The notes below the pieces were generated by a model. The model did no database searches. It was not told where the DNA came from and saw only the letters and a program-made list of their open reading frames with translations. A program made the position numbers and the translations under genes. A stretch of 64,000 nucleotides of DNA from Gyrodactylus bullatarudis (taxonomy: Eukaryota > Platyhelminthes > Monogenea > Gyrodactylidea > Gyrodactylidae): positions 496,001 through 560,000 of the forward strand of contig SSNU01000279.1 of assembly GCA_012064415.1 (NCBI GenBank). The letters run 5' to 3'. The stretch's first letter is position 1. Every line of letters starts with the position of its first letter. Below, piece by piece: positions 45,017-59,400 of this stretch.

Positions 45017-48000
45017 ATGTTAAAACAAGTTGACAGCTCAATACTCCCTAATAATGATGATAGTTTGTTGGATAATTTGAATGAAACAGCAAATTCTTGG
45101 AATCTAAAGGATTCATTATACGATATTAATCCTCTCAAGAAAAGTCCCTGGGCTAGTTATCCTATTTGGTCTAATGATTTTGCAAATGAAAGCATAAATA
45201 AAAATTGGTCTCTTACGCCCACAAATGCAAATAATTCTCCAAATAATACCATAACTTCGTTACACGATGAATGGAAGAACGAATTCAGTGACTGTGATGC
45301 ATTTAAATCAAATGAATCTAATTCGGATTTTAAACTAAACGACTCAATCAATAATGATCCGATACATGATCAAGTGGTTGATGAAAAAACTATTGTTTTG
45401 AACAAAATCAATTCCCCTAATAACTGGGGCCAGTTTCCAATTGATCAAACTACACCATGGGATTTGAATGGATCAATTTTTGATGAGAATAAGAATGCAT
45501 CTGATTCCAATGTTTGGGAAAGTGAACCACCAAGTGGAACTGCTATATGGGACAAACATTATGCCAATGTTGCGTTGACTTCTTCACCTAGGAAACGTGA
45601 AAATTCTGTTGAAAGTGAGTCTATTTTATTTGTTTTTGTTTTTACGTATTATTTTATAATCTTGAATTTCTACACCAATAAGTTTAGGCTTTTATATAAA
45701 TTAAAATTAAACTTCTTATTTAAGCACTGGCCCCAAAACCATCATGGAACGGTAATAACTCATCCATCTCTTGTGAATCTAATCAAGGAAATAACCAACA
45801 ATCTATAAATATAACTGCCAATTCTAATAGCAACAATAGTTCTAATCTTGGAATGAACAAGGATGGTGCAATTGGCAACTGTTGGAATAAACAAATCAAT
45901 GGCTTGTCCAATAATTTCTCAACTCTCCTCAATAAAAAGCCTACCTTTAACAATCATTCACAAAACCAGAATCTAAGTAATTCAAACTGTTTTCCAAAGC
46001 CATTAATACAAAATTTAAGCAATCAAGTATCATGTAAAAACGGTGTCACTTCGAATAATAATAATAATACTAATAACGGTCTGCCCTCATTAACTGGAAA
46101 TAGTAATAAACCATCAAGACCCTTGTCACTAAACTCAATGTGCCCACAACAAGGTCATCATGGTGAGAATTCTACTTGTCTTTCAATGAATGGTCATTCA
46201 GCAACTTTATCCACTTCAGTTACAACCAATCCAATAACCAGCCAACCTCTACAAATCCATAATAATAACAACAACAATAGTAATAATAATGGATCAGCTT
46301 CTTCATACGTTCAGTTCAATCAGAATGCCTTGAAAAATCACAGGAATACTAATGCCAATAAAATTAGTCCGGTTTTATCTAACTTGCCAATGCCACTTAA
46401 TACATTCCTCTCAGCGCCTCCGCCAATCCAAAATTACAATCCCAATTTTCATCCTCCAGTTAATGTGAGTTTTTTAATCAAATATTTCAAATCAATCGTG
46501 AAAGTGTTTTTATGTCATTTATTGGGATAGATAATTTAGCATTTCTTCTAAGCTAAATGGGAAAAGTTTAGTTTCTATGAAGTATTGGTTGAAGATCCTC
46601 TGTCCGAAGCATTCTCTGATAACGTAATATTGGATTACCAAACTTCATCAAGTATATTATTACTTGATTCCAGACTAATATTAAGTGATAAACGTTTTAT
46701 TTCGCCGGGTCTCATCAGACTTAATCCCGGACTGACATTTATATGAAGTTACATTGTATATTTTTTCTGCCCTTCCATTGGTTCAAAGGTTTGCTGTTCA
46801 GGGAGGGGGACGAGTTGAAAATTCTATTTCCAGGCTGCTTTATTTCCGTTTCTTCTACAGGCTTGAGCCCTCTTTGCACTTTATTAATAGGAATCCAACC
46901 ATGAGTAACTGCCCACTATGCCTTATGTCTAATTGCTAGGTTCATTTTCTTCACTTCATTTGCAATAATTAACACAGTCGTAAGTTATACCTCAGCTCTT
47001 TAATCTTTTCAACCAGAGACGGGAACAAGGAGAGATCCAAGTTTGGAGATGAAGGGCCAATTAGCATGATTTTATAGTTTTGGAAATTCATTGAAAAATA
47101 TGTTGTATTTATATGATCAATTCTCTCCAACCAATAGATGTCAATAAAAAATTTCTTTTCTTTATTGAACCAAAAATAAGGTCTTACGAAGAGCGTAGTT
47201 TGGTTTGAAAAATTTATACAATTATGTGTGCTAAATGAGTGATTTTTCAACCTTGTACCATACAATTTCTTTTGTATTCTTTTACAATAGCAGTTTGATA
47301 TTGATTGTATGATAAAAAATAATGCTTATGATTGCGATTTGCACAGTGAAAAAGTAAACAAGAAGAAGAACTACTTGTCATTTTTTTTCTCTCAATTCAG
47401 GATTTGTTCAGCAAAAGAAAAGAATTCAATGGTCAATCTGAATTATTGACACTTTAGAATATACAGAACATTACAGGATACAGTCTCTCATTGGTCAATT
47501 AATTTGAGCCAATGAAATTCGAGAACTCTATTGATTAACTCTAAATTAGTCTGTAGAAATTCTTTTTCTCTCGAATAGACTAGAGAACAATTCTTTCTTC
47601 TTTATTCTTCTTCTCTACGTATGTCGTATAAATCGTATATATCGATAGTGAGAACAGTGATCTCTCAAATGTATAGTGAATGAAAGAGAGAAGAAATTTT
47701 CTGTCATTGTTTGATATTTTATCAAGTAAAGTAATTTTTTCTGAGTGTATAATCAATGATTTGTCTATATTTGTTCGCTGGAAGAAAAAAACAAATCTAA
47801 TGTTTTTGTGTATTTCATATATACACAATGTGTATTAATTGATATACAAGATTAATTGTACAAATGTTTTGTAATGAAATACATATATAATCTCTCGTGT
47901 TTAAGTTAGCTAGCTGATTCTGGATAAATGCAAAACTGGGTTCACTTACCACTTACACACATATCGGCATACATTGATAAATAAATAAGTACTCTGTATA

Positions 48001-51000
48001 TTTATAGCATATCCATTACGTATATCAACATATATATATATTATAAATACAATGTGTACAATTTATTCGTTTAGCGAGATTTCTATTTTCATACAAAAAT
48101 GCATAGTTAAAGTACAAAAATGTACCATTCAAATTTTACATCTAGTTATTTAAGTCTTTATTTAACCAATTGACCCTCTAAGAGATATCCACACGTCTTT
48201 TGTTCTCGACTGTAAGATTTAAAGGGGATTAAATATACTGAGAAAGGCAACTATTTTAACGTACCAATAATTATCAAACAGCGAGAAAAATCTTCTACTG
48301 AACTACATGTTTTAAAATGTTGCTAAATTAGAGTTGAAAAACATGAATTTTTGAATAATATTTAAACTGTATTTGTAAAATTGCCTGAAAAATTTACTAT
48401 GTTGTACAATAGGCTAGGGTGAAATTTTTTTTCTCCCAACAACTCACGAGAGAATTCACTTTTCTGATAAATTCTAGTACTCAGATCCTATTTTCCAAAT
48501 TTTTAAAGCGTTAAAGCCATCCTCAATTATGTCATTGACCATTTTTCTCACAATATCCCGCGGAAATGATAAATAACAGAATTTACCATGAAGCTCCTTT
48601 TGATGATAAGATTACTATTTTTGAAGATAAAAATTAAGAAACTCATTTAATAGTCAAGATATTGCGGCTTCTAGTGATTGCGTAGTAAAAAACTTCATTG
48701 AAAATTGAGCGGCGATTTGAAAAAGTTTGGATTTTTAAAACCTAATGACATCATGGAGAATCATTTTCGATACATGCTTCAATACGAAATGATGCTTAGA
48801 ATTTATAGTTCTATCAGAAAAGTTGGTCCTAATATGAGGTTAAAAATTTCACCCGAGCCTACAATGTACAATAAGTAATGGTACTGAGTACAAGAAATGA
48901 TTTAATAGAAATAAAACTTGAGAAAGGTGAATTGGAAATCAAGGAAAATAGCATCCCGATGAATTGAGATATATTTGTAGTTTTCTATTCCCAAAGAATT
49001 TTTCAGATGTAGAGCTAAATCCATTTTATGCCTCATCTTTTGATTGAAAATTTTCCCGAGGATTAATCTTGCCTTTTACAGAATCTCGGATATTTACATC
49101 CAAGACGAAAGGCCACTTGAATACTCTAAAACGCTCAAATAAATCTTCCAAAAATGATTTGTTTGATTATACAGTTATTTTACGAAATTAGTGGACAATT
49201 TTTCGATATTAAAGGATCCGTTGACAAAATTAGTGGACAAGTTCCCAAAATTAGAATAATTGAAGGTGTAATTATCAAATGAGTTTCTCAAAATTAGTGT
49301 ACATTTTCTCGAATTTAGTGGAATGCTTAAATAAAATTACTGGAGAGTTTTCCAATATTAAGAGAATGAGATAATTACAGGTTAGGATCTATTCGAATAT
49401 AGTGGAGAGTTTATCGAAATGGAAAGACATTATTTCGTCTTTAGTGGACAGTTTTTCGAAATTAGTAAACAAGCTTAACGTTATTAGTGGAATCATTTTT
49501 TACAAGTCATTTTTGTAATAAATAGATGATTTATAACACCGAAAATTAATTTTATGCAGCCTTTAATGGTTCTTTCCTCAAGGCTTTTCCCAAATATTTC
49601 AATTTACTTTCATGATACAGAGTAAAATCTTTTTTTTCCATTCTAGCTATAGAAATTCCAACATTATTTTATGAAATCGATAATGTTAAGCTTGTTTACT
49701 AATTTCGAAAAACTGTCCACTAAAGACGAAATAATGTCTCTCCATTTCGATAAACTCTCCACTATATTCGAATAGATCCTAACCTGTAATTATATAGTTT
49801 TGGTGTATGAGAAATAGCAAACCCCAATTTTCCTATGAAAAATAGATTTTTCTCATCATAAATCATCATAGATCTACTTAAAAGTAGAACAAGTTTTTTT
49901 TTTTTTTAATATTTATTGGCCAAAATTTCACACTTTTTTGGTTTTTAGTCTCAATTTAAAGAGAATTTTCTCCTGATTCGATCAGTACCATTAAACCCTA
50001 TTAAATTCGTCCACTGAGCATAAAAAATCTTGAAATTAAACTTAGATGTGTCACCTTCAATAGGTAAAAATGCAATAATTACAGTCTACAATTACGAGTT
50101 ACAATTTAGTCAAATATTCTCTGTTAGCTTCATATTACATCTTTATGTCTAATTATAAATCAATGACGAATTCTATCAAAAGTCGTTTCAGTGTCTTTAT
50201 AAACATTCCTCAATTAATTTAGATAAAAAATGGTTAAACTTTAAACACCCATAACTTTTTTGTGTCAAATGATAGAAACGTAATTTTTTCTGCAAATGAA
50301 ATAAAACTTTAAGCCTAGTCTAGATATCTAATTTTTATAATGATCTGTATTGGAAAACTCTCTATTCGAGAAAATGTGCACTAATTTTGATAAACTCATT
50401 TGATAATTACACCTTCAATTATTCTAATTTTGGGAACTTGTCCACTAATTTTGTCAACGGATCCTTTAATATCGAAAAATTGTCCACTAATTTCGTAAAA
50501 TAACTCTATTGGAGAATAAAACTTTTGTTGGAGCCCCATTACTTTTCTTATAAACTAATCTAAAATGTTCAAAATTAGCAATCTCTCAGCTCAAACTCTA
50601 ATTTCACTGTTTCCAATTGGACATTTTTCAGAGTTGAAATAAATTTGCTCCTCTGAAAAAACTCTCCATTTCTGATTGAGTTTCTTATCGAGGCTTAAAA
50701 ATAATAAAAATCTTTCTCCAATTCAGCCGCCAAGTAATGGTCTACAAATGAACTCAAACTCCCTCAATGGAGGCTCGTTTAGGGCAGATTTGACAAAGAA
50801 ATTTATAAACCTTGGCTACAACAAGGACGATGTCCAAAGTGCTCTCATCAATAACAACATGGACGTCGAGCGGACAATCGGAGAGCTCGATGGACTCTAT
50901 CCCCATTTAACCTACAAGGCAATCGATCATTTTGCAATACTCTTGAACCAAATGCATATTCCAAAGTCGTACACCAATAATGTTCAGGATTGGAAGTTAC

Positions 51001-54000
51001 AACGACACCTCAAGAAGTTGTATAACGATAAGGATAGCAGCGTAAGTGTATTCATTCTCGATTTGTTGATTGCATTTCTTGGGTACGGGATAATTATAAC
51101 ACACCAAAGTTTAACACTGAGCTGTATTTCTATAATATGACGTGTCTCTTCTATTTTTGTTCTGATAATACAATAATAAACTATAGTTATGATAAGATGC
51201 TCAAAAAGTATTTAAATGCCTGTTTTAATCATCTATTCCCTCTGTTCTGGAAACCATTTACTTTTATCCTGCCCACTTGAAAGTAATGAATGTAAGATTT
51301 TGGTTGAATTTGTCATTGATTTTTAGCTAAAATATTAGAAGATGTTTAACCAAATTGTAACCCATATAATCAAAGACTATATATTTGTTGAACTTTTACC
51401 TATTAAAGGTGACATATTGGTTTTTTCTATCGAGATTCTTCATGCTCAGTTGACGAAATCAATAGGGTTTAGTGGTACCAATCGAATGAGGAGTAAATTC
51501 TCTCTAAATTGAGTCAAAATCCATGTTTTTTTATCAAGGACATGCATCATTTCTCTGCATTTGTAGTTCAAACAATAACAACCAAATATATATTATAATT
51601 TATAATACATGTAAATACACACACAGTGTACATGTTGTATGTATTATCAATATAGATTTGACCTCTTCATTTTCTTCTCCTTCACAAATAACAATAAAAT
51701 GATTTAACCTCCAAAGCAAATAAATTGATCCGTTGATGAATGTAAATGAATAACTAAAATAGTTGAATGGATTTGAATTTGAGTCAACAAGACTCTCACA
51801 AAGTACACCCTTTGCATTATAGAAATATGTAGTATGTAGTTTTGATTTAGTTTAGAATTGAAGAAGAGAAATATATTTTCATGTGATGCGAATAACAAAG
51901 AGAATCATTAAAAAAACTCGATCAACATTTTTATTAATTGGCTTCTCAATGAATCTCTTGACAAAATATTAATTCAATTTATATCAAATGTTGAGATTTT
52001 GGAAGATTCTGGTTTCAACCATTCTGATCATCCAAATAACATTTGATAATAAGTAGGGCCTCGAAAAATATGATGAATAATAACCATTACTTTCAGACTT
52101 TAATTTCAAATGAAATCACCACTCATACAAGTATTCACAAAACTTGATTAATTTAAAAATCTAATTATAATTTACTAAATTATTAATTTAGGGATGTAAA
52201 TATCAAAAAGTAGAAGCTTCTAAATGAAATTTTAAAAAAAGTATAAAATAGATCATCAATGACTAGAAGGTCTATTTAGTGCATTTACAAAATATAGAAG
52301 AATTTTAGAAAATTTTCATTCAATAGAAGTATTCATGCTACACTTTTCATTCAGTAGAAGTGTTATTATTTTTGTCTTTTTTTTTCTTTGAAATTATACA
52401 TTTATTAAATTTAAAAGAAAATCATTATTATAAATAAATTATCACAAAATAAGTTTTTTGAAAAGTTAAAATAACCTCGTCATTGGGAAATCTGCAGTGT
52501 CGGCTCAAAAATAGTCAAACTTAACTATTTCCTCTACTTGAGTTAGGAGCATTCGAAAAGTCAGATACTGAAATTCCATGATATTTTCAAATAAATATTC
52601 GATCAAAAAGATAAGATTAATGAAGGTGGGGGTAAAGAAGGGATTTTGAATAGTCAATTTTAGATCTTATATGAGAAATTATAGATTTAAGATCATTAAG
52701 ATTGTCACATTCTTGGAGAGTGAATTTTTTTTGTAAAAGTTTAAAGTGAGGAGCTAAGAAATTGTCCTCATAACAGGCATTCCTGAGATTGTCTTTGACA
52801 AATAATAAAAGTAACTATAGAGTATTTTATATACAATACATTTATACTTTGAGTAATTATTTGTTTCAAATGGCACTGATTTGAAATGACCTAGAATTCT
52901 CTTTCATGAGTCAAGTTATAAACTATCTTGATCAATTTTCCAAAAAAGGAATTATAAACCATCTCAATCTAACTCAAGATACTATCAAGCGAGATGTGTT
53001 GTGACTCTATTTGTCCGTTTATCTACAAAAAATTCTACAAAAGTAATGATGGATTTTTCCACCAAAGTGTGAACATTTTTCTCATCAGTGGGAAAAAGTA
53101 AGCGTAAATAAATGTAAATTTTTAATTGAATGAAAATTTCCTAATAATCTTCCACTTTTTGTAAATACACTGAATAGACCTTCTTTAGTTATAACTAGGG
53201 CGACAAATAACATGTTTTTCATATTTTTAAAACTGTCATATACCCAATCCAATGCGAATGCAGTTATGTAAACTGTTTTTAAAAATTCTAATTTTTAGAC
53301 CGCATATTTTACATATTTTTAAGCTTATCACATTTTTTATTCTGAGTGCATAATTATACACTATTTTATGCATATTATAGAACTAAGCAACAATTTTTTC
53401 ATCCCTTCTCAAACAAAGTAGGCTGATTGAGATAAATGTGATAGGAACCTCCATTTGTTGTTAGGGTCTTATGTAGTGAACAGATTGAACAGAAACAGTT
53501 AGAATAGGATAAAATTTTAATTTTCATACTTCTCTCTCATTGGTACAATTTAAAGTTATTGATTTAGTTCTCAGAGTCAATCATTAAAATAGGTGTCAAG
53601 CAACAAGCATTTACGAACTTATCCATTCAAACTATTGTGAAGTAATAGTACCTAAAAAAATGAACTACATATTTCGACATGTATTTTTTTCGAAAATGGC
53701 ATTTAATTTTTTTAAAAATTGCATATTTTTTGTCGCCCTATAACTTATAACTAATAATTATTGATGATATATCTTCTACTTTTTGTAATTATCCCTATAA
53801 TTTCAAATGATGTGAGATTCAAACCAGTTTTCATCAAAATTCTTGACGCAGAGGAATATCATCTTACAGTCTTACAGACCTTAAGATGAAAATAGACCAA
53901 TCTAAGACTTTGATCCTTTAACAAATACATTTTTAATCTTAAATCTGATCCGATGTGTTTTCTCTAAAATTGGAAAAGAAATATTTTTGTTTGAATTTTT

Positions 54001-55763
54001 ATAAACTTTTTCTAATACTGAATACTAATAGGAATTGAGAATTTGATATTGACCAATAACAATAATTAATAATATAAAAGATTACTGATAAGAATAAACA
54101 AATTTTTATGAAATTATTTACCACAATTACAGATTTCTGTCAACGAAAGCAACTTTCTAACAACCTCCAAGATGATTCCTTCTCAACTAAGCCATCCAAA
54201 ATATAATGCAGCAATGAATATGTTTCCATTTAAATCTCCCAATGCATTTCCTCAAAAGCTATCGTCTTCAAATTCCTCAGAGTGGGGTAAGAACCAAGGA
54301 TCTTCTCCGTTCCTTACAAACAACAAACCAAGTTCCGGTAATAAGTTACATCATATGAATCACCAAACATTGATGAATGGCAACCAACAGAATTTCAATT
54401 ATTACATTCAAGATAATTTTTGGTCCAACGGCGGGGGTAGTTCCAGCTCCAACTCTGACTTTATGACTCCACAAATGAAAATCTACGATGAATATGATAC
54501 CACTGTCTCGAGTCTCATGGGAATCGCTAAGAGATATGAAGTTAGTAATCAAATACCTTAAAATCTGCCTCGAAAGGTAAACTTTAACAAGAATATGAAA
54601 AAATAGTTTAAACTGGCGCCAATTTAAAATTTCAAATGAAGCCAAAGTTTTCCAAAAAAACTATATTTTCTTAACCCTTCAAGACCTAGAGAAATTTTTT
54701 AAGGTACATTGCTAAAATTGAGGGTTCAGTAGGGTTTTAACGAATATGCAATTTTTTTGAAAAACCAACCTTTTCTTTAGACCTTGAAAATGGATAACTT
54801 TTTTGTTTTAAGAGAGAATTATACAGGTATGGTTTCTTCCTTTTTTTCTTGGTTTTTCAAAGAAACGTTCTTTATATTTTTAAGGAAATTTTAATATTTT
54901 TTCAAAAACGAGTCATTTTTAAGTTTCTTTAAAACAGAATAATGGCTTGAGAAAGTAACCTTAAAGTAACCTGCCGCATATATGACCCGCTGGGTTAACC
55001 CTTAATTTGGTTCAGGTGCAGATCTCAAAAGATTAACCATTTCGTGATCATTCAAAATTTTCAGTTTTCACTCAGGTCCAAATAATATTACCACATAATC
55101 TATTTTATAATTTACGCTTAAGAAATCTCAAAAAAAGATGCCAAAAAGTTCCAAAGAGATATCTAAATAATCAAGAGTAGTGAAATTTGGTTCTCATCTA
55201 CTTGTTAGTAAAAAATCACTTTCCTGGATGACATCAAGTCTGTTTTGGTTGGTTTTCTTATCGAATCATTTAAAAATTGATTTAGATTTCTTGTTCAAGT
55301 TGATTCTCATATAAATTTTTAGGTGTTACAAGAGAAACTCCAGTTCTATTTATCAAATCCAAAAGCATCTGATAGTCCAACGAATTCAACCCTGGTCGCT
55401 CGAGAATTACAGGCTAAACTAGTCCAACTTGAAACACAGTTTGTCGCTCTTCAAAATTTCTTGTCAAAATTAACCAATCGACCTGTTGATTGCTACATTA
55501 ATGACGTTCAATCAATTAATGTGCTATGTAGAAAATTTGACGATCATATTTTACAAAATGGCCCCATAAACAACAATCTATCAACTAGTCGTATCATTGG
55601 AAATACCTGGTCGATAATGCCTGATAATCCGCAATCAAATCAATCCGATAATCAATATTCTTTCGATAGCAGGCCACAAAGAAATATAAAAATTAAAAGT
55701 TTGTTTTCATGCTTTTTCATAACAATTACCATCAAAATACACACTTGGTTCAAAGAATTATAA
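45017..55763 (+). CDS. GW182/TNRC6-like silencing scaffold, C-terminus apparently shortened
   Basis: GW182 proteins bind Argonaute through Trp motifs and recruit deadenylases in P bodies. Exons 45017-45614, 45725-46464, 50727-51041, 54133-54540 and 55323-55763 join in phase to 833 aa. The first 446 residues are Asn/Ser-rich with widely spaced tryptophans in small polar contexts (NSWNL, SPWASYPIW, NNWGQF, TPWDL, GTAIWD, PSWNGN, NCWNK), as in Argonaute hooks. Exon 3 encodes a UBA domain at about residues 463-505 (KKFINLGYNKDDVQSALINNNMDVERTIGELDGL), the only folded domain between the Trp and Q/N-rich parts of GW182. A coiled-coil segment follows (ELQAKLVQLETQFVALQNFL). I found no RRM, PAM2 or C-terminal CNOT-binding Trp motifs before or after the stop at 55763. 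Introns of 4.3 and 3.1 kb are packed with transposons. Confidence 0.72.
46465..48410. other. Intron of GW182-like gene, no further exon seen
   Basis: AT-rich, with TATA-type simple sequence around 47990-48060. A 98-codon minus frame at 46969-47265 has no recognisable features. Confidence 0.35.
48411..48860. mobile_element. MITE with AGGCT[A/C]GGGTGAAATTTT ends
   Basis: 450 bp with inverted ends AGGCTAGGGTGAAATTTTT / AAATTTCACCCGAGCCT and a flanking repeat ACAAT (48406-48410 and 48861-48865). Inner blocks also pair (TTCTGATAAATTCTAG and its inverse near 48800). Non-coding. Superfamily uncertain. Confidence 0.7.
49172..50506. mobile_element. Palindromic TA-flanked element built of TTAGTGGACA repeats
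   Basis: 1335 bp, ends CAGTTATTTTACG / CGTAAAATAACTC, flanked by TA on both sides (49170-49171 and 50507-50508), as for Tc1/mariner elements. The outer arms (about 49172-49320 and 50360-50506) are near-perfect inverted repeats. A second inverted pair lies inside (about 49385-49495 and 49676-49795). The left half repeats a TTAGTGGACA-like motif about nine times, and the right half carries it in inverse. No coding frame. Confidence 0.75.
52189..53797. mobile_element. TIR element interrupted by a second insertion
   Basis: The ends read TAGGGAT.../...ATCCCTA, with matching inner blocks in inverted order (CAAAAAGTAGAAG / CTTCTACTTTTTG; AGAAGGTCTATT / AATAGACCTTCT; AAAATTTTCATTCAAT / ATTGAATGAAAATTT). 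TAATTT flanks both ends. The right arm is split by the element at 53197-53739. Non-coding, about 1.6 kb including the insert. Confidence 0.7.
53197..53739. mobile_element. Nested MITE inside the right arm of 52189-53797
   Basis: 543 bp with ends AGGGCGACAAA / TTTGTCGCCCT and a flanking ATAACT on both sides (53191-53196 and 53740-53745). Removing it reunites the two halves of the host element's right arm, which shows it came later. Confidence 0.75.
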
Positions 55764-55798
55764 ATAAGTTTTTCTAAAATTTTATTTACTCCACATTT

Positions 55799-56444
55799 TA
55801 TACCTTTTACAATTCATTAAGGAAGATATGAAATTCGATTATCGAAATTCAGTTATCTCAATTAGTCTTTTGATTGGTAAGCTGTATTGGATAGATGAGT
55901 TTAGTGTGGTTTTGTGTGAAGATTGGTCTCAATTCATTAATCCCATGGGAATGCCATATTCAACCGCTTACAAATGAATCCGTAATCCCAGAGAGAGTTT
56001 ACCTCGAAGAAGAATGATTGTTAATATCAATGATTAATGTCAGAAACGCCACTAGTTCTACAAAGCTTAATTGATCACATCGAACGTTGAACAATGGAGA
56101 AAACATTAACTACCTAAGAGGACAAGACGGTATTCCTGTTGCTGAATATTTTATGAGAAGAATCTAGGAGATTGCAGAGGAAGCCAAATAAACTCTAGAT
56201 AAAATAATTATTTGTATTACAATACAATTCACAAACCATGTGAAATATTATTATCCTAAATTATTGCGAAAAGAAGATAAAATTTTCCTTTTATGAATTG
56301 CATTAATTCCATGTCGTTTCTCACAACTTCCCTATAATAATGACATTTTAAAATACCTAGTGAATTTCATAAGTTTCTTACTGAATTTCACGAATTCCCT
56401 ATCGAATTTCATATCTTCCTTAACGAACTGCAAAAGATATATAT
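55799..56444. mobile_element. Non-coding TIR element, copy B
   Basis: Second copy of the 9257-10077 element in the same orientation. It shares long near-identical blocks (for example around 55860-56350) but lacks about 170 bp of the left arm. It lies just after the last GW182-like exon. Confidence 0.75.
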
Positions 56445-59400
56445 TGATTGAAGAAAAATGCTTTTCGTTAGTGTTCCTTGATGATCGTGTGAATCCATGA
56501 TCCGACTTTTTTAGGATTTTTGAAGATATCTTAATATTTTCCAAGATAAAGAATGAATCCGTAACTGGTTAATGATGTTTTCTTCTAATTTTAGATTAAT
56601 CCGATCAAGGAGAGATAACACCTTGTGATCCTGAGATTCAAAGAAAAAAATAATCATCAAAGATTCCCAAAGAACCCCCACCCGCCTGACCCACTTCTTC
56701 GTGCATAATAATACTTCTTTTCTTCTTCTTAATCATTAAAATGATACCTTTTAAAAAATGGTAATACAATACATTGTGCATACTTGATGCATATCCTCTT
56801 ATCACCTGTGATATAATTGATAAGCCAAAAACAGCACAAATTCAAATTTTAACAAAAAGTATACAATATATTCCAGAGAATCTTCCAAGGAATCCTATAT
56901 ATATACGAGAAATAAAGACAAAAACAAGAAATACAAGCAAATGTTATACATATAATGCAGTTACAAAATGCAGTTGATATAGCACCAATATTATTATACT
57001 AAAAAGAGAGGACAGTAAATATTTCCAGAAAAGATTTCCCTTTAAATAATAACTATAGGCTTTTAATCGATACAGAGAAAAGCGCCAAAACTTTATTGAT
57101 TACTACATTTGAACTTGTGAAATTTTTTCCCATTCATAAATGGACCACTTATATTTGGCTTCAATTTGAGAATACACATGTAATAATTGTAATAGCCCAC
57201 ACACTAAACAATATGTCCCAATACGATGGCGAGAAAACATTTTCTTTTCATGAATGAAGCTTAGCATGCATTCCGTCCTCTGTTACAAGAATAATTATTA
57301 TCAGATAAGTTTAAACAAAATTTGAATTAAAATTCATACCGAGCGTCATTCCCGATACATTATAAGCAAACAGTTTTATCCTCACTCAGTGATTAATAAT
57401 GTCTTTTCAAATTCGTGCCAATTGAATTCGTTTGAACCAAGAAAAATCCACTCAAATTATATTATAATTTCACTTTGCCCGTATTTGAAGAAGCCAAAAT
57501 AACTGTTCATTACACTAAAAAGAAAACGTTTAAAAAACCAGTTTATAAATTGATAAATCAGCCTGAATTCTTTCTTTGTTGTTGCAATATCTTTTTTTAT
57601 TTACATGTTTAAACAAACTCTAGTATTCATTGAACTACTATCCCTATTAATGTATTTATTACCGAATATTTTATTTGTCAATTGTTTTTTTGTTTGTCTA
57701 TAGAATGGATTCTTCTTCAACAACGGTGAATTTTAATAATCAACACTCTGATGAATTATTTTTTTTATTTTACAACTTTCATCTACGCATACCCAAGAAA
57801 AACATATACCCAAATTAACCACACAAAACGTTGCATATACTTTTTTGTCACAATTTAAAAAGCAGAACCTTCCTTCCGAAATACACATATATACAACCTT
57901 TCTCATATGCTATTATATATATTGTACCTGAAATACTTTCATACCTTTATGATCCTATTTTAAGCAGGTTATAGAAAAATTTTTTTATTTTCTTTGCATT
58001 TGCCATTAATGTAATAACAACAAGACCGACTACCCCTTATCTCTCTCTCTCTGTCAAAAATGTTACAACTCAAATTGGAGAGAAGGCGGGAAAAAAGAGA
58101 TATCTCAAACAAATATATTAATAATTATATAATACTATATATATTAAAATATGCCAACAAGTTTTCAAATGTTCACACATGTTCAAGAGAGACAGATAAC
58201 TGTTCTACCGAAAAGTCCTTTATGAAAGAGTAAAGCACCAAATGTACGAAATCCGGTTAAAGAAATACAAGAACTAATGAAAATCAAAACTAACAAAACC
58301 AATTGCCCGTGTTTTCTTTTGTGATAAGTGTATTAATTTTTTGTGTGATAGAAAAGAAAGACTACAATGCCAAGAAAATATCTTTGTTTTTTAGAAATTT
58401 ATCAGTTTGTAGCGTCGAAAAAACTTGAAATGCCAGATATCCAATTGTTTTTTTTGTCAACTTGAAATTATTCTTACGAATAAATAAATATTAGAGCAAA
58501 AAGTCTATATTATATAAATATTACATAATTCTGTTTGTTTTTATTTGTTAAATTAAACAATACATATTTTGAAATTACATAAAATACAATAGTAAAAATG
58601 GCTACAGACACAATTATTATCGATATCATTAAACTCTTATTGTAATCTATATTGTTATATAAAAGAAGCAATGTAGTGAAAAGAAATAAACTGATTATGA
58701 TTTTTCGTCAAGTAACTCTCTGTCAATAATAATATTCCGCTAATCAAGATTTCTAAAAAAATGTGAAAAAATTCATCACGTATCATACTTAATATATATA
58801 TGGTATTTGTATGGTAAAATATAACAAAATTCATTCGTACCAATTATAATAAATTATTCTTTCATTCTAAAGCTCTTCTCGATGAATTTGGGAATTCATG
58901 ATTTTTAAAAAAATCTCATTTTTTCATCAAGGAATGGAAATTTTTGAAATAAATAAATTTTTTTAGTAACTGATTCAAAATGTCCACTTTTACTTAGCGC
59001 CAACTATTTTCGATGAAATTTTTTACTACGACCGATTAAAATCTAAATTTGAGCCGTTTGAATGCAATTTTCAGCTCTGCATTTTCTAGTAAAAATTCCG
59101 TTAACTTTGGGATATGTTTGGGAAAATTGGATTTTGGGGTATCAAAATATTAAAAAATTCGATTTTAATTTTCATAAACGGCATTTTCTAAGTTAGATCC
59201 AACAGATCCGCATTGCAGCCGAAACATTGCTCAAGAAAAAAAATATTCGACTCGCCCTACTAAACCTGATTGACATGAAGATGAGAATTTACTATTTTTA
59301 CAAAAAACTCAAAATATTTTTCTCCGGATTCACAGAAAAAAATTATCTCTTGAATTCAAAAACGAAATGAGCTAATAAGATATAGAAATTAGAAAAAATT

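Noticed and set aside
46969..47265. 98-codon minus-strand frame in the GW182-like intron
   Set aside because: No recognisable domain, amino-acid composition typical of translated AT-rich DNA, and no supporting splice sites.
57705..57737. Ten-codon frame behind a strong acceptor as a terminal GW182-like exon
   Set aside because: No phase-matching donor of good quality was found in exon 55323-55763, and ten codons carry no family signal.
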